DNA of 64,000 bases from Oreohelix idahoensis. Lineage: Eukaryota > Mollusca > Gastropoda > Stylommatophora > Oreohelicidae. Both the position numbers and the translations under genes were made by a program. Shown in pieces: positions 54,248-64,000 of the stretch; within the stretch, counting starts at the first letter, position 1; every line of letters begins with the position of its first letter. The notes beneath the pieces are model-generated. The model ran no database searches, was not told where the DNA came from, and saw nothing but the letters and a program-made list of their open reading frames with translations. The stretch covers positions 791,361 through 855,360 of the forward strand of contig JAMPIV010018971.1 in assembly GCA_024509875.1 (NCBI GenBank), in the 5' to 3' direction.

Positions 54248-56339
54248 CTGTTATACTTCTTGTACGAATGATGTTGTAATACTGTATGCGTTGTTAAAAA
54301 ACTTCAATTGCGTATTTCTAGAGATCCCGACATGATAGAGAAAAACGGTTTGCAGATTTAAAAACAGCGCATTAAAATTGACCAGAAAAACATAGAAATG
54401 TTAGAGAAAGAAAAAAAAAATTTTTTTTGTTAGCCAGTGTTATTATAAGTTTAGTTGGGATGCTTGCTTATTTATCATTACACAACTTGTGTCCAAGCAA
54501 ACCCCGATTCCGTACGAACTCATCCATTATTACTATAAACTTCTTACAAGAAAGAGTTCATCAGGTCAAAGGACCGTCAACAATGCAAGTTGAAGCAATC
54601 AAACGTAATCAAAGGAATGTGGGTAAGCCTTCGATTCGAGTCCAATATTTATTACAAGTTGACGCACGAAGACAGTTCACATCGGTATACATTCATATAT
54701 AGTCATTAGAAATTACATGCATAGTATTCATGTCCGTCCGTGTCAAAACAATATGTCAGAAGAACATCGTGGCTATATACGTGCGCTGTTGTAGTCAACA
54801 GCCAGAAATGAGCACATGAGTTCTTGACAGCTACAATTTGAATCATAATGCGATTCTCCTTCCATCATTTAATTTGATTTAATTAATCTCATACTTAGAT
54901 TAATATCCGAACTGATCCTGAGTTCTCCATCGATTCATATATCTAATATAGGCTATATACTCAGCCTTTTTTCCTTGGAAGAAATACAAGACACGACCTT
55001 CTTGCTTGACGGATAGCGTAACAAGGGCCATGTAACCAAGTCACCCAGCGTGACCTTCCCAACGCGAATGCGTCATAATCTCCGCATATATTTCGCGTTC
55101 AGTATACCGTAAAATATCGACATATTCTATAAATGTTAATGACCCCTAAACGTTGCGCATGGCTAAACCCCAGCAGACGCCGTCATTTAAAATAACACCG
55201 TAACAGATTTCCTGTCAGACGGGGGGGAAAAAAAATCTATTAGATAGATTTTTTTTTTTGAATAATATTAATCAAATTATCAAAAATTTAACAAAACCCG
55301 ATGTATGACCTACGATGTTCTATCTAGAACAGTGTCGTGGTCATGTCAGTAATATCTTATAATAAAATCAACGTCATATCATACATATAACTTATATTAA
55401 ACAAGGAAATGTCACTGTCACTAACTAATTAACTAATTAATTTGTTGTATGTATCGACTAACTAATAATGTGAGGTGTTATTAAAATTATTCTAACTAAT
55501 TAAAATTAAAATAATTAATTATAGTATATACGTATGGTACTAACTAATTAATATCTAATTGAAGAAAATGAGAAATAGTATAAGAGAGTAAAAGAAATAA
55601 AAATTGAGAAGTACGGACAATTAAAACCAAATATTAAAGTATACATTAAATTAGAATGCGTGTGAAAATGAAGTGTAAGGATAGATACCTAATTAAATTA
55701 ACGCAATCAGAAGAAAAGAACAAAAAAAATTCATGCATTTTAACTATAAATATGAAATGTCATAATGTAATATCTATTACCTTGATAATTACACTAATTA
55801 AAATATTAATTGGTGTGATATTATTTTGTGTCATCTTTTCTTTGTATATTTTATTTTTTTTTATTTCATCACACTGTAACTTTATTTTATTATATATTAA
55901 TTTAATAACTAGAAAATTTAACAATATCGGACATGAAGATCCAATCGTTGTTATATCCTGTTGACTTGTATGAAAGTTCATTAAGACACAAGGTTCATAT
56001 TATCGAATTATGATATGATTATCCAATCATCGTTAGTTCCTTTATTAAAACTGTGAACGTAATTGAATCAGTCATCACAGTATATGTCCCTTCTACATCA
56101 GAGATTGTTCCTTTTTAACAGTTTTCAATCGAAATGAGTGATACGCAAAGTGGAAGGGAAGTCCAAATTTTCAAACGATCCGTAAAACTTGATATTTTGA
56201 TCACAATAGTTTATTTCGAAATGTCCTTATTTAAGTAGGAAGTCTAAATGAAGTGTTGTATATTCTGACGTGGAATTAATACCGTTCATTGCAAATGTAA
56301 TGCTTGATTAGTCAGAAAATTTTCTTGAAATTGTAATAT
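54248..56339. other. Unassigned, very AT-rich DNA; may include the 3' part of element E
   Basis: No gene was recognised. The 3' untranslated region and 3' LTR of element E should lie in or beyond this stretch on the minus strand, but the matching 5' LTR is outside the window, so no boundary can be set. A perfect-stem hairpin (AAATCTAT-TAG-ATAGATTT) lies at about 55229-55251. TAACTAATTAA-type words are frequent at 55415-55560. Confidence 0.4.
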
Positions 56340-57458
56340 TCATTCAGAATTCGTAGGATGTCTGGACAACGTATCGGCTATGACGTTCTCAGTTCCTGGT
56401 ATCGACTGTATTTCGAACTCATATGGTTGCAACGTAATAGCAAAGCGTGCAAGTTTAGCACTTTTATGGTTTGAACGACGTAATGCTGCCACAGATTTCT
56501 GATCAGTCTGGATCAGAAATGGAGATCCCAGCAAAAATTTTTCCAGTTTGGTAATTGCCCAGATTACGGCGAGCAATTCTCGATCTACAGTCGAATATTT
56601 AGTCTCCGGAGGTTTCAGCTTGCGTGAGATATAAAGTACAGGGTGAAGGACATCATCATGATATTGGAGTAGACAAGCCCCGAGTCCGTAATTACTCGCA
56701 TCTGTACGTAGAACAAACTTTTTAGAAGCATCTAGTAATCTTAAAACAGGTGGGCATGAAAATATGTTTAAGATAGTGCGAAAAGTTTTGTCACATTCGT
56801 CTGTCCAATTTATCCTTACTGGCATGTTCTTCTTTAGTAACGATGACAGGACAGCCATGATGGATGATAGGTGAGGTACAAATCTGCTATAGTATTGGAT
56901 CAAACCTAACAGACTCCTAACCTGTTTCTTCGTTTGAGGAACAGATAAATTTAATATTTTAGAAACCGTACTGGGAATTGTTTGGATACGTCCTGATCCA
57001 ATAATGTGTCCCAGGAATATTATCTCATTACACGCTATTTGAATTTTAGTTGGTTTAGCGGTTAAATGGTTATCCCGCAATATTTCCAAAACTGATTTAA
57101 GACCCAAAAAATGTTCCTCAAATGATGAACTAAACAAACATATGTCGTCAATGTAGGTAATTATATCTGATCTACCTGCTAAAATTTTTCGCATCATGCG
57201 AATAAAGGTAGCTGGAGCATTCATTAGCCCAAAAGGCATCACGTTCCACTGGTAAAGACCTTGTGGAGTTGAGAATGCTGTGTAGTATTTGGCTCTTTCG
57301 GTTAGTGGAATCTGCCAATAACCTTTGGTTAAGTCAATTTTAGTGAAAAGTGTAGCATTGGATAGACGAGGAAGTAAATCGTCAAGGATAGGATGTGGTT
57401 CGCTATCCGGTACTGTCAGCGCATTAAGTTTCCTATAGTCAACACATAAACGTATGTT
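56340..57458 (-). pseudogene. pol: Element E reverse transcriptase and RNase H, 3' piece
   Basis: On the minus strand, homology and an open frame begin right at the border of element D (57458). The piece starts at the RT C-V-D-Y-R-K-L-N motif, then D-L-T-K-G-Y-W-Q-I-P, F-G-L-M-N-A-P-A-T-F and the catalytic Y-I-D-D (near 57145). RNase H has LRTDASNYGLGA and VIWAITKLEKFLLG, and ends ADTLSRHP at the stop at 56340. No stop or frameshift was found within this piece. It is separated from the rest of its gene (62868-64000) only by the nested element D. Across the ATGTT duplication the reading frame resumes exactly, so E was frame-intact here before D inserted. Confidence 0.9.
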
Positions 57459-58099
57459 TGTTGCGTGATAAATTCATAGCCTGTCTTCGAAAGTCGTCGT
57501 CACGAGATGTTTTCCCAGCTCACATGTCGCTGTATTGTACTGCATCGGTTGATGCATGTTCCAAGGACCATTACTTGCTACTTTGTTAAATGAACTAGGT
57601 TTGAAAAACCTTTGTTATCTAGAGGATATTTTTGAGGACATTATTTATACTTCGGCAGACGTGTCTGTCTTGCTGAAGTCAGACTAAGGAGAGTGAACTG
57701 ATCTCATATATCTGGTTATCTCCTGGCTGTTATAGAAAAGGATGGAGTTTTTCACCTGACTACATTTACAGCACTATGAAATATAACATGCATCTGACTC
57801 ATCATTGTAATGCTGTCTACCGTCTATTGCTGTATTGAATGTTGCTGTGATAATGACTGTTTGATGTGTCTACATATTCGCGTAACCATTTTGTCACTGT
57901 GGCGTCCACAATAAATAATGAAGAAAAACGTCAACGGCTGTTTCAAGAATCATTGACTTTATATGTCGTGAGTTTACTGACGTCCTATGTGGATTGCCCT
58001 GTTATTTTTGTATGAACATTGTTTTGACTGAACACATCTGCACACTACACAAAACCAGACATGCGGATACCATCCATCATCATATGGCATCACGCATCA
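57459..58099 (+). repeat. 5' LTR of element D, internally deleted
   Basis: 641 bp. The first 17 bases, TGTTGCGTGATAAATTC, are joined directly to ATAGCCTGTC. The 3' LTR has 443 more bases between these points. ATTC occurs at both breakpoints of the longer copy, a microhomology signature of deletion. Confidence 0.92.
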
Positions 58100-58101
58100 T
58101 T

Positions 58102-58152
58102 TGGTGGCCAGTGTGGGGATCGAACCCACGACATTCGCGTTATCAGCACGAA
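58102..58152 (+). other. Primer-binding site extended into a tRNA-Ile-like 3' half
   Basis: Two bases after the LTR comes TGGTGGCCA, and the similarity does not stop at 18 nt. On the minus strand the segment forms an anticodon stem-loop (TCGTG-CTGATAA-CGCGA, anticodon GAT), a T arm (GTGGG-TTCGATC-CCCAC) and an acceptor end TGGCC-A-CCA. This equals tRNA-Ile positions of about 27-76. The D arm and 5' acceptor strand are not present, so it is not a tRNA gene. The encoded CCA shows it was copied from mature tRNA. Confidence 0.82.
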
Positions 58153-58157
58153 CTTAA

Positions 58158-59204
58158 CTGAATAGTGATAATGAAGTTGATAGCCAAGATAGTCACTTAG
58201 TAATCACTCGTGACTCTTTCATAAAATTGCAAGAAGAAGATCCTTCTTTAAAAAAATTCTTCGTTCTTGCGAAGAAAGGTGATCCGAATCAGGATACAAA
58301 TAGAAAATCTTGGATTGCAATGAGAAACGGCGTACTTGTACGTATGGTACAAGATTCGACTACGTCGGCACATTCGCAAATTCTTGTTCCCAAGAGCATG
58401 AGAGTGCAAATATTACAACATGCTCATGACTCGCAATGTGCTGGACATATGGGTTTTGCCCGTACGAAGTCGAGAGTCCTTGCGGCTTTCTTTTGGCCTT
58501 TTGTCAATAAGGACATTCGTATTTACTGCCGATCATGCAAGGTATGTCAGGAGGTCAAATCTAGAGGACCACGACATGCTGCGCCTATCCAGGCTGCTGA
58601 CATTCCTATTCGGCCGTTTCAGAAAATGGCCATAGATATTATTGGCCCTTTTAAGGTCAAGTCGGCCAGAGGACATCAGTTTATCCTTACATGTGTCGAT
58701 ATGTGCACACGTTGGCCAGAGGCTATCCCTCTTAAGAGCATATCTACTACAGATATCGCAGATGCTCTTTGGTTGATATTTTCTCGCTTGGGGTTCCCCA
58801 GAGAAATATTGTCAGACCATGGCACTCAACTCATATCTGACACTATGTCACAGGTAATGTCTACCTTACATATTGAACGATCTCTCAGTAGTATCTACCA
58901 TCCTATGTCTAATGGGTTAGTTGAGCGTCTGAATAGAACGCTCAAGACTTTGCTTGGTAAGATAACTGAAGATCATCCTCAAGATTGGGACAGGGTTTTA
59001 CCCGCGGCTCTCTTTGCCTATAGAGAAGTCCCTAATGAACACACAGGATTTTCTCCTTCGAACTTGTCTTTGGCGCGCGTCCACGCGGCCCTATGTCTTT
59101 ATTACACGATCTCATCACTGCCGATGATATTAGCGATGAAACTCAATCCTCATATGAGTATGTCATTGCTCTTAGATAAAAGATCATTGAGGCATGTAAG
59201 CTAG
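58158..59204 (+). pseudogene. pol: Element D integrase
   Basis: An open frame starts after a stop at 58155-58157, with no ATG at its beginning. The first residues match the linker between protease and integrase (L-V-I-T-R, then EEDPSLKKFF). The HHCC module is HAHDSQCAGHMG ending SCKVCQE. Catalytic residues are Asp at 58635, Asp at 58815 and Glu at 58923, giving DD35E spacing. A one-base deletion near 59057 shifts the frame after HTGFSP, so the last 48 codons to 59204 are out of frame. Another stop, TAA 59177-59179, lies in the original frame. Gag and protease, which should precede it, are missing, and the tRNA-like stretch lies immediately upstream. Confidence 0.88.
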
Positions 59205-61018
59205 CAACTGCTTCATCAGAAATTGCTAAAGAGAAGGCAAGACAGTTTGCTAACAAGAATAGATGTCTACGACAACTTTGTCCAGGTGACAAAGCATTCG
59301 TCCTACTCCCCAGTAGGGAAAATAGACTTCTTATTGCATGGAAAGGTCCGTATGCAATAGTCTCTCGGATTTCCGATGTTGACTATGTGGTAGATATTGA
59401 TGGAAAGCATAAAACTTTCCACATAAACATGCTTTCGGAATTTCACGAACGTCCGGACTATTTGCTGCCTATTTTCCAGGCAACGGATGATGCTCCTGCA
59501 CCTCACGGTCATTATTCATCCCTGTCTGTCATACAGGATGAGGAAGCTACCTTCTCTGATGTCAATCTTCCCCTTCCGGTGGTTCCATTACATTCCACGG
59601 AATCTTGGAAAAACGTTTCTGTTTCTCCTAATCTTTCTGGTGACGAACATCGACAAGTCTCGTCGATGTTACAAACATTTCAGGATGTTCTCACTGACAT
59701 TCCTGGACACACAGATGTCATAGAACATGACATAATTCTTACCGACAATAATCCAATTAGGGTTAGGTCGTATCCTACTCCTATACACTTTCAGTCGCAG
59801 GTGGAAAAGGAATTGGATGAAATGATTCAATTAAATATAATTGAACCATCGACTTCACCATATTCTTCTTCCATGGTTATTGTCCGGAAGAAGGATAAGA
59901 ACATACGAATTTGCGTTGATTATCGCAAATTGAATCAGGTCACAAAGTTCGATGCTGAACCGATGCCTTTGTTAGAAGTTCTACTGATTAGACTTTCTAA
60001 TTCTAGATTCTTCACTAAACTTGACTTGTCTAAAGGTTATTGGCAAGTGCCTTTAGCAGAGCATGCCAAACCTCTTACTGCTTTTTCTACACCTAGGGGT
60101 CTATTTCAATGGAATGTTATGCCTTTTGGTCTCATGAACGCCCCTGCCACTTTCGTTCGCATGATGCGTCGAATTCTGTCACATCGTTCGGATGTCATCG
60201 CATACTTAGATGACATCTGTCTCTTCAGTGATACCTGGGAAGATCACTATTTAGGGTTATATGACTTACTGTCCACTCTACGTGAGAATAATTTGACAGC
60301 GAAACCTTCTAAAGCTTTTGTTGGTTTTGGTGAAATCTCTTTCCTGGGTCATCGTATTGGTCATGGTCTCTTGAAGACAGAAGACCACAATACTTCCAAA
60401 ATACTGAACATCTCTGTTCCTAAAACGAAGAAACAAGTTAGGAGTCTCTTAGGTTTAATTCAATTTTATGGGAGATTTATTCCAAATTTATCTTCGATCA
60501 TGGCACCTCTCTCAACATTGTTGAAGAAAGGTTCGCCTAATCTGGTCCGTTGGTCTGAAGAATGCCAATCTTCATTAGACCAAATCAAGAATATATTTTC
60601 TTCTCCTCCCATCTTAAGATTACCTACTCTTGATAAGACTTTTGTTCTTCGGAGTGATGCTTCATCCACTGGGATTGGAGCAGCACTGATGCAAGAATAT
60701 GCAAATACTCTGCATCCTGTTATGTACATCCCTAGAAAACTAAATGCGGCAGAGAGGAACTACTCGGTTTTAGACCGTGAGTTGTTAGCGATGGTTTGGT
60801 CAATTCTAAAACTACAAAGATTCCTCCTGGGCGCACATTTCATTCTAGAGACTGATCAGAAAGCTCTTACAGCTATTCAGACTAAGAATTTGAAGAGTTC
60901 GAGATCCACTCGATATGCTATAGCTCTTCAACCTTTTCACTTCACGGTACGAGCTATCCGTGGTGCGGATAATGTGATGGCTGACATTTTGTCTAGATGC
61001 CCACATGACTCTAACTAA
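59180..61018 (+). pseudogene. pol: Element D integrase C-terminus, RT and RNase H
   Basis: 613 codons are open after the TAA at 59177-59179. It contains the GPY/F module (W-K-G-P-Y near 59340), K-T-F-H-I-N-M-L, and a linker. RT motifs follow: C-V-D-Y-R-K-L-N, D-L-S-K-G-Y-W-Q-V-P, F-G-L-M-N-A-P-A-T-F and the catalytic Y-L-D-D at 60203-60214. RNase H has LRSDASSTGIGA near 60650, then V-W-S-I-L-K-L-Q-R-F-L-L-G, ending DILSRCPHDSN. The segment is undamaged and would encode a complete RT and RNase H if it were translated. GTG at 59387 is the first plausible non-ATG start seen in the frame. It is called a pseudogene because it is cut off from the start of pol. Confidence 0.88.
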
Positions 61019-61760
61019 TACTTCTGTCCTATATTCCTATATATTACAGAGTCATAACACACCTATATTACTACAATAGATTAGCACATCTGTACTCACT
61101 TTATATGTACACACTATCGTGCTTTGTTGTCATCTTCTTCTGTTCGTTTTTAAGATGATAGAGGAGGACTGAGTAGTTAATATAAGGGCCGTTAGTTTAC
61201 TAAACAGCCACAATTATTAATAATGTATTGTACCTTATGAAGCATATTAGTTATTAATTAGCATTATATTGCTTGTACTTTCTCAGAATGTCATTGTTGA
61301 GCTGAGGACTTACCTTACTAGTATCAAGCATGACGAGTTCTAGATTGTGTACTTACCCTCGGAATACCAGAGCATATGTCCTGGATCGTCATGTAGTTTA
61401 ACTTTACTATGTACTTATGTCATTACATGTCAAATAATGTACTATTTAAATTTTCCTATCAGATTTGTACATCCATTTTTAAAGACAATATTAGAGTATG
61501 CTGTTTAATGATGATTATAGTAACTTGCATACATATATTGTGTTTACATGCTAACGTGATGTGTGTTGGTGACACCTCCCCGATGTGAATATTTTTTGAG
61601 ACATATTTATTTTTCTGTTGAGGTATATCCTCACCAGACACTCTATAATTAGCCTCATGTTAGGCAATTTAATTAATTATCAGCGCATAATTCGTGCGTT
61701 TTGAGCCGCTTATCGCATGCTCTTTGATATTTAAAAAAAAAATATGTTCCACATTTTTTT
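61019..61760 (+). other. 3' untranslated region of element D
   Basis: About 740 bp, AT-rich, without an envelope-like or other frame. It ends in A9 and T9 runs (about 61732-61763) before the polypurine tract. Confidence 0.7.
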
Positions 61761-61763
61761 TTT

Positions 61764-61783
61764 ATCGGGAGGAGGTGGTGATA
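61764..61783 (+). other. Polypurine tract of element D
   Basis: ATCGGGAGGAGGTGGTGATA directly precedes the 3' LTR. GGGAGGAGGTGG is the likely plus-strand primer and resembles that of element C. Confidence 0.72.
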
Positions 61784-62867
61784 TGTTGCGTGATAAATTC
61801 TCGCAACATCTTTTTATTACAATATCTATTTTATAACGCAAGGGCAACAACTGCTTGAAATTTATAGTCACTTTTCTCGGTAAGCATTTGTCTTCTCGCG
61901 TTGGTATTGAATGCAGTTGAGTTTTTGAGCTGTGGTCATTTTTCGCGCCGGACTGCGCATGACTTGTCTTGCTTCTTGGTCGATCGGTTTCCGCCCACCA
62001 CTAGTGGAGTGAGCGATTTGAATGGCGAAAGAGATGCCTCGTTGAAGAGGGGATCTCCGCTATTTTTTGTTCTGTCAGGGATGTGTAGTCCTCTTAATGG
62101 ATATTTCGTTTATTCGAGATAATACCTCTAGTGTTTCCCACATGTCGGGAGGCGTGATATTTCTGTGTATTCCATGAAAGCAAGGTAAATTGACTTTTTT
62201 TCATTAACTCTATCGATTTTGGGTCGTGAGCGATTTCGATTCATAGCCTGTCTTCGAAAGTCGTCGTCACGAGATGTTTTCCCAGCTCACATGTCGCTGT
62301 ATTGTACTGCATCGGTTGATGCATGTTCCAAGGACCATTACTTGCTACTTTGTTAAATGAACTAGGTTTGAAAAAACCTTTGTTATCTAGAGGATATTTT
62401 TGAGGACATTATTTATACTTCGGCAGACGTGTCTGTCTTGCTGAAGTCAGACTAAGGAGAGTGAACTGATCTCATATATCTGGTTATCTCCTGGCTGTTA
62501 TAGAAAAGGATGGAGTTTTTCACCTGACTACATTTACAGCACTATGAAATATAACATGCATCTGACTCATCATTGTAATGCTGTCTACCGTCTATTGCTG
62601 TATTGAATGTTGCTGTGATAATGACTGTTTGATGTGTCTACATATTCGCGTAACCATTTTGTCACTGTGGCGTCCACAATAAATAATGAAGAAAAACGTC
62701 AACGGCTGTTTCAAGAATCATTGACTTTATACGTCGTGAGTTTACTGACGTCCTATGTGGATTGCCCTGTTATTTTTGTATGAACATTGTTTTGACTGAA
62801 CACATCTGCACACTACACAAAACCAGACATGCGGATACCATCCATCATCATATGGCATCACGCATCA
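61784..62867 (+). repeat. 3' LTR of element D, full length
   Basis: 1084 bp, starting TGTTGCGTGAT and ending ATCACGCATCA (imperfect terminal inverted repeat). It contains a TTATTTATACTTC TATA-like word near 62410 and an AATAAATAA polyadenylation-like signal near 62680. Confidence 0.93.
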
Positions 62868-64000
62868 ATGTTGTTGTCCTTTTTCCGGACAATGACTAAA
62901 GGAGAAGAAAATGGAGATGTACTAGTCTCAATAATACCTAATGATATCATCTGTTCGAGTTCCAGAGATGTCTTACTCAGAAAATGTAGAGGTACAGAAT
63001 AAGGATGAACACGAATTGGTGTATCATCGTTAAGAATAATATCGTGACTAATTACAGATGTGCAACCCGGTACATCCGTTAACACATCTGGGAAAGATTG
63101 TAGAAGATCAGCAACGCGTTGATGCTGTTGCGGTGTAACCGTAGAAGAAATGGTCACATCACGCCAAGATTCAGTAGATTGGACAATAAGTACAGGTAAA
63201 GGCATCTGCACTTCAGGAAAAGAAGATTCTTCCTCCTGTATAACAGATAGATTAGAATAATGACAAGTAGATACAGTATTGTCATCTAATTCATGAAAAA
63301 TTGACTGTAAGTGTATAGGACGTGTATGAAATTGCTTGAGCATATTAATATGGAATATCTTTTTGTGTCCCTTGATATTTAAGACGTAATCAACGTCTGA
63401 AATTTTATCAGTAACCTTATAAGGACCAGTCCATGAGATCAATAACTTATTGTTATTGTGAGGGAGTAATACATAAGCCTCATCGCCTGAGAATAATTGG
63501 CGTAATCGTCTAGATCGATTTTGTATAGATCGAGCCTTAGCTTTTGCAGCCTCAGAAGAAGCTGTTGCCAATTGGCAAGACTCAATAATATTATTCCGAA
63601 GATTAATCACCTGCTCATAAGATGACTGAGTGTCCTGAGTCATGTCTGCATCAATTGATAAATCTTTTATCGATCCCATAGTTTCTCTCGGAGGGGCACC
63701 NANANCTACCTCAAAGGGAGAGAAGCCAGTTTGTTCATGTGGCACCTCTCGGCAAGCAAACAGGACAGCTGGGAGTGCTCTGTCCCAGTCCTGAGGGTGT
63801 TTAACAGTAACCTTATGTAAAAGTTGCTTAAGCGTACGGTTAAGTCTTTCAACTGCACCGTTACTCATGGGATGATAAATGCTACTCAAATTCCTATCAA
63901 TGTCCCAGGTTTTCATTACCTCCTTCATGGTATCGGATATATAAACTGCAACCCATGGTCAGATAATAATTTTCTAGGAAACCCTATTCTAGAAAAAATT
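62868..64000 (-). pseudogene. pol: Element E integrase to RT, 5' piece (runs off the window)
   Basis: On the minus strand from the right edge comes the second catalytic Asp of integrase (L-S-D-H-G near 63960), a probable one-base frameshift near 63940, and then an open frame from 63928. That frame has V-E-R-L-N-R-T with the catalytic Glu near 63845, the GPY/F module (W-T-G-P-Y near 63430), KIFHINMLKQF, the linker, and the start of RT up to I-V-R-K-K-D-N-N-I at the element D border. Two ambiguous bases (N at 63701 and 63703) fall in the frame. The gene continues at 57458. Gag, protease, 5' LTR and PBS lie beyond the window. The order is again integrase before RT. Confidence 0.88.

Larger units (their letters stand above)
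57459..62867 (+). mobile_element. LTR retrotransposon D, gag-less and nested in element E
   Basis: 5409 bp with a perfect TSD, ATGTT, at 57454-57458 and 62868-62872. The LTRs (57459-58099 and 61784-62867) are nearly identical where they overlap, but the 5' one lacks 443 bp. After the PBS comes a tRNA-like stretch and then, directly, the linker upstream of integrase. Gag and protease are absent. Integrase, RT and RNase H follow in that order, with one frameshift and one stop in the integrase C-terminal region. The element would need gag and protease in trans. Its LTR ends (TGTTGCGTGAT ... ATCACGCATCA) show it is a relative of C. Confidence 0.93.

Noticed and set aside
54770..54830. A possible TIR of the second DDE-like copy (TAGTCAACAGCCAGAAATGA)
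   Set aside because: It resembles the CACTAGTCAACAA...CCAGAAATG end, but it is in the wrong orientation for that copy, has no partner on the left and no TAA duplication.
58102..58152. A tRNA-Ile gene
   Set aside because: Only the anticodon arm, T arm and acceptor 3' strand with encoded CCA are present. The D arm and 5' strand are missing, and the position is that of a PBS.
61019..61783. Envelope gene between RNase H and 3' LTR of element D (also checked for A, B and C)
   Set aside because: No frame with signal peptide, transmembrane segment or useful length was found in any of the 3' untranslated regions.
63701..63705. A frame defect in element E at ambiguous bases
   Set aside because: The bases are N in the assembly. 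The frame continues on both sides, so no lesion can be claimed.

Overview
The window looks like accessory DNA from a large, repeat-rich animal genome, most likely an arthropod. It is AT-rich and intron-scale, with no operons and no host gene I can recognise. It holds several tRNA-derived SINEs, CR1-like and other non-LTR (LINE) fragments, microsatellites and minisatellites, and Ty3/gypsy LTR retrotransposons. The arthropod assignment rests on a multicopy uncharacterised protein that I associate with arthropod genomes. The species is not identified, and this is inference.

Layout from left to right. At 1-4.7 kb there are LINE 3' ends, SINEs and copies of a short interspersed repeat (here 'repeat R'). 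LTR element A (4725-13359, + strand) has 2-kb LTRs and an ACATG target-site duplication (TSD), and sits at the edge of a 24-bp minisatellite (13360-14010). At 14-21.7 kb there is mostly unassigned DNA, a Tigger/pogo-like DNA transposon (16722-17859) and TA-rich microsatellites. LTR element B (21726-32384, +, TSD GTGCT) has one uninterrupted 1454-codon gag-pol frame and a LINE fragment inside its 5' LTR. A terminal-inverted-repeat DNA transposon (32974-35326; ends CACTAGTCAACAA, TSD TAA) carries an uncharacterised Cys-rich, DDE-like protein on the minus strand. Next comes a 27-bp minisatellite (35430-36117) that appears to be an expansion of nine codons from a LINE C-terminus. LTR element C (37508-45737, -, TSD CGAAG) is inserted in a LINE fragment that also holds a SINE. 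At 46-52.5 kb there are further SINE and LINE debris. A decayed relative of the DDE-like protein gene lies at 52552-54247. Finally, LTR element D (57459-62867, +, TSD ATGTT) is nested exactly within the reverse transcriptase (RT) gene of a fifth element, E (-), which runs off the right edge.

The unifying feature is the pol gene order. In A, B, C and E, and in the remaining pol of D, integrase (INT) and its GPY/F module lie upstream of RT and RNase H (RH). The domains themselves are of Ty3/gypsy type. This Ty1/copia-like order is the hallmark of Gmr1-like elements, best known from deuterostomes. Two lineages are present. A and B have a CCHC zinc knuckle and a primer-binding site (PBS) starting TGGGG (tRNA-Pro-like). 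C, D and E form the second lineage: C and D have LTRs beginning TGTTGCG and a PBS starting TGGTGGCCA (tRNA-Ile-like), and C has no obvious zinc knuckle. No envelope gene was seen. B is the only element with undamaged coding capacity.

The two most unusual signals are these. First, a roughly 50-nt copy of the 3' part of a tRNA-Ile follows the 5' LTR of D, precisely where gag and protease are missing. Second, the CACTA-ended transposon carries a protein family with no function known to me.
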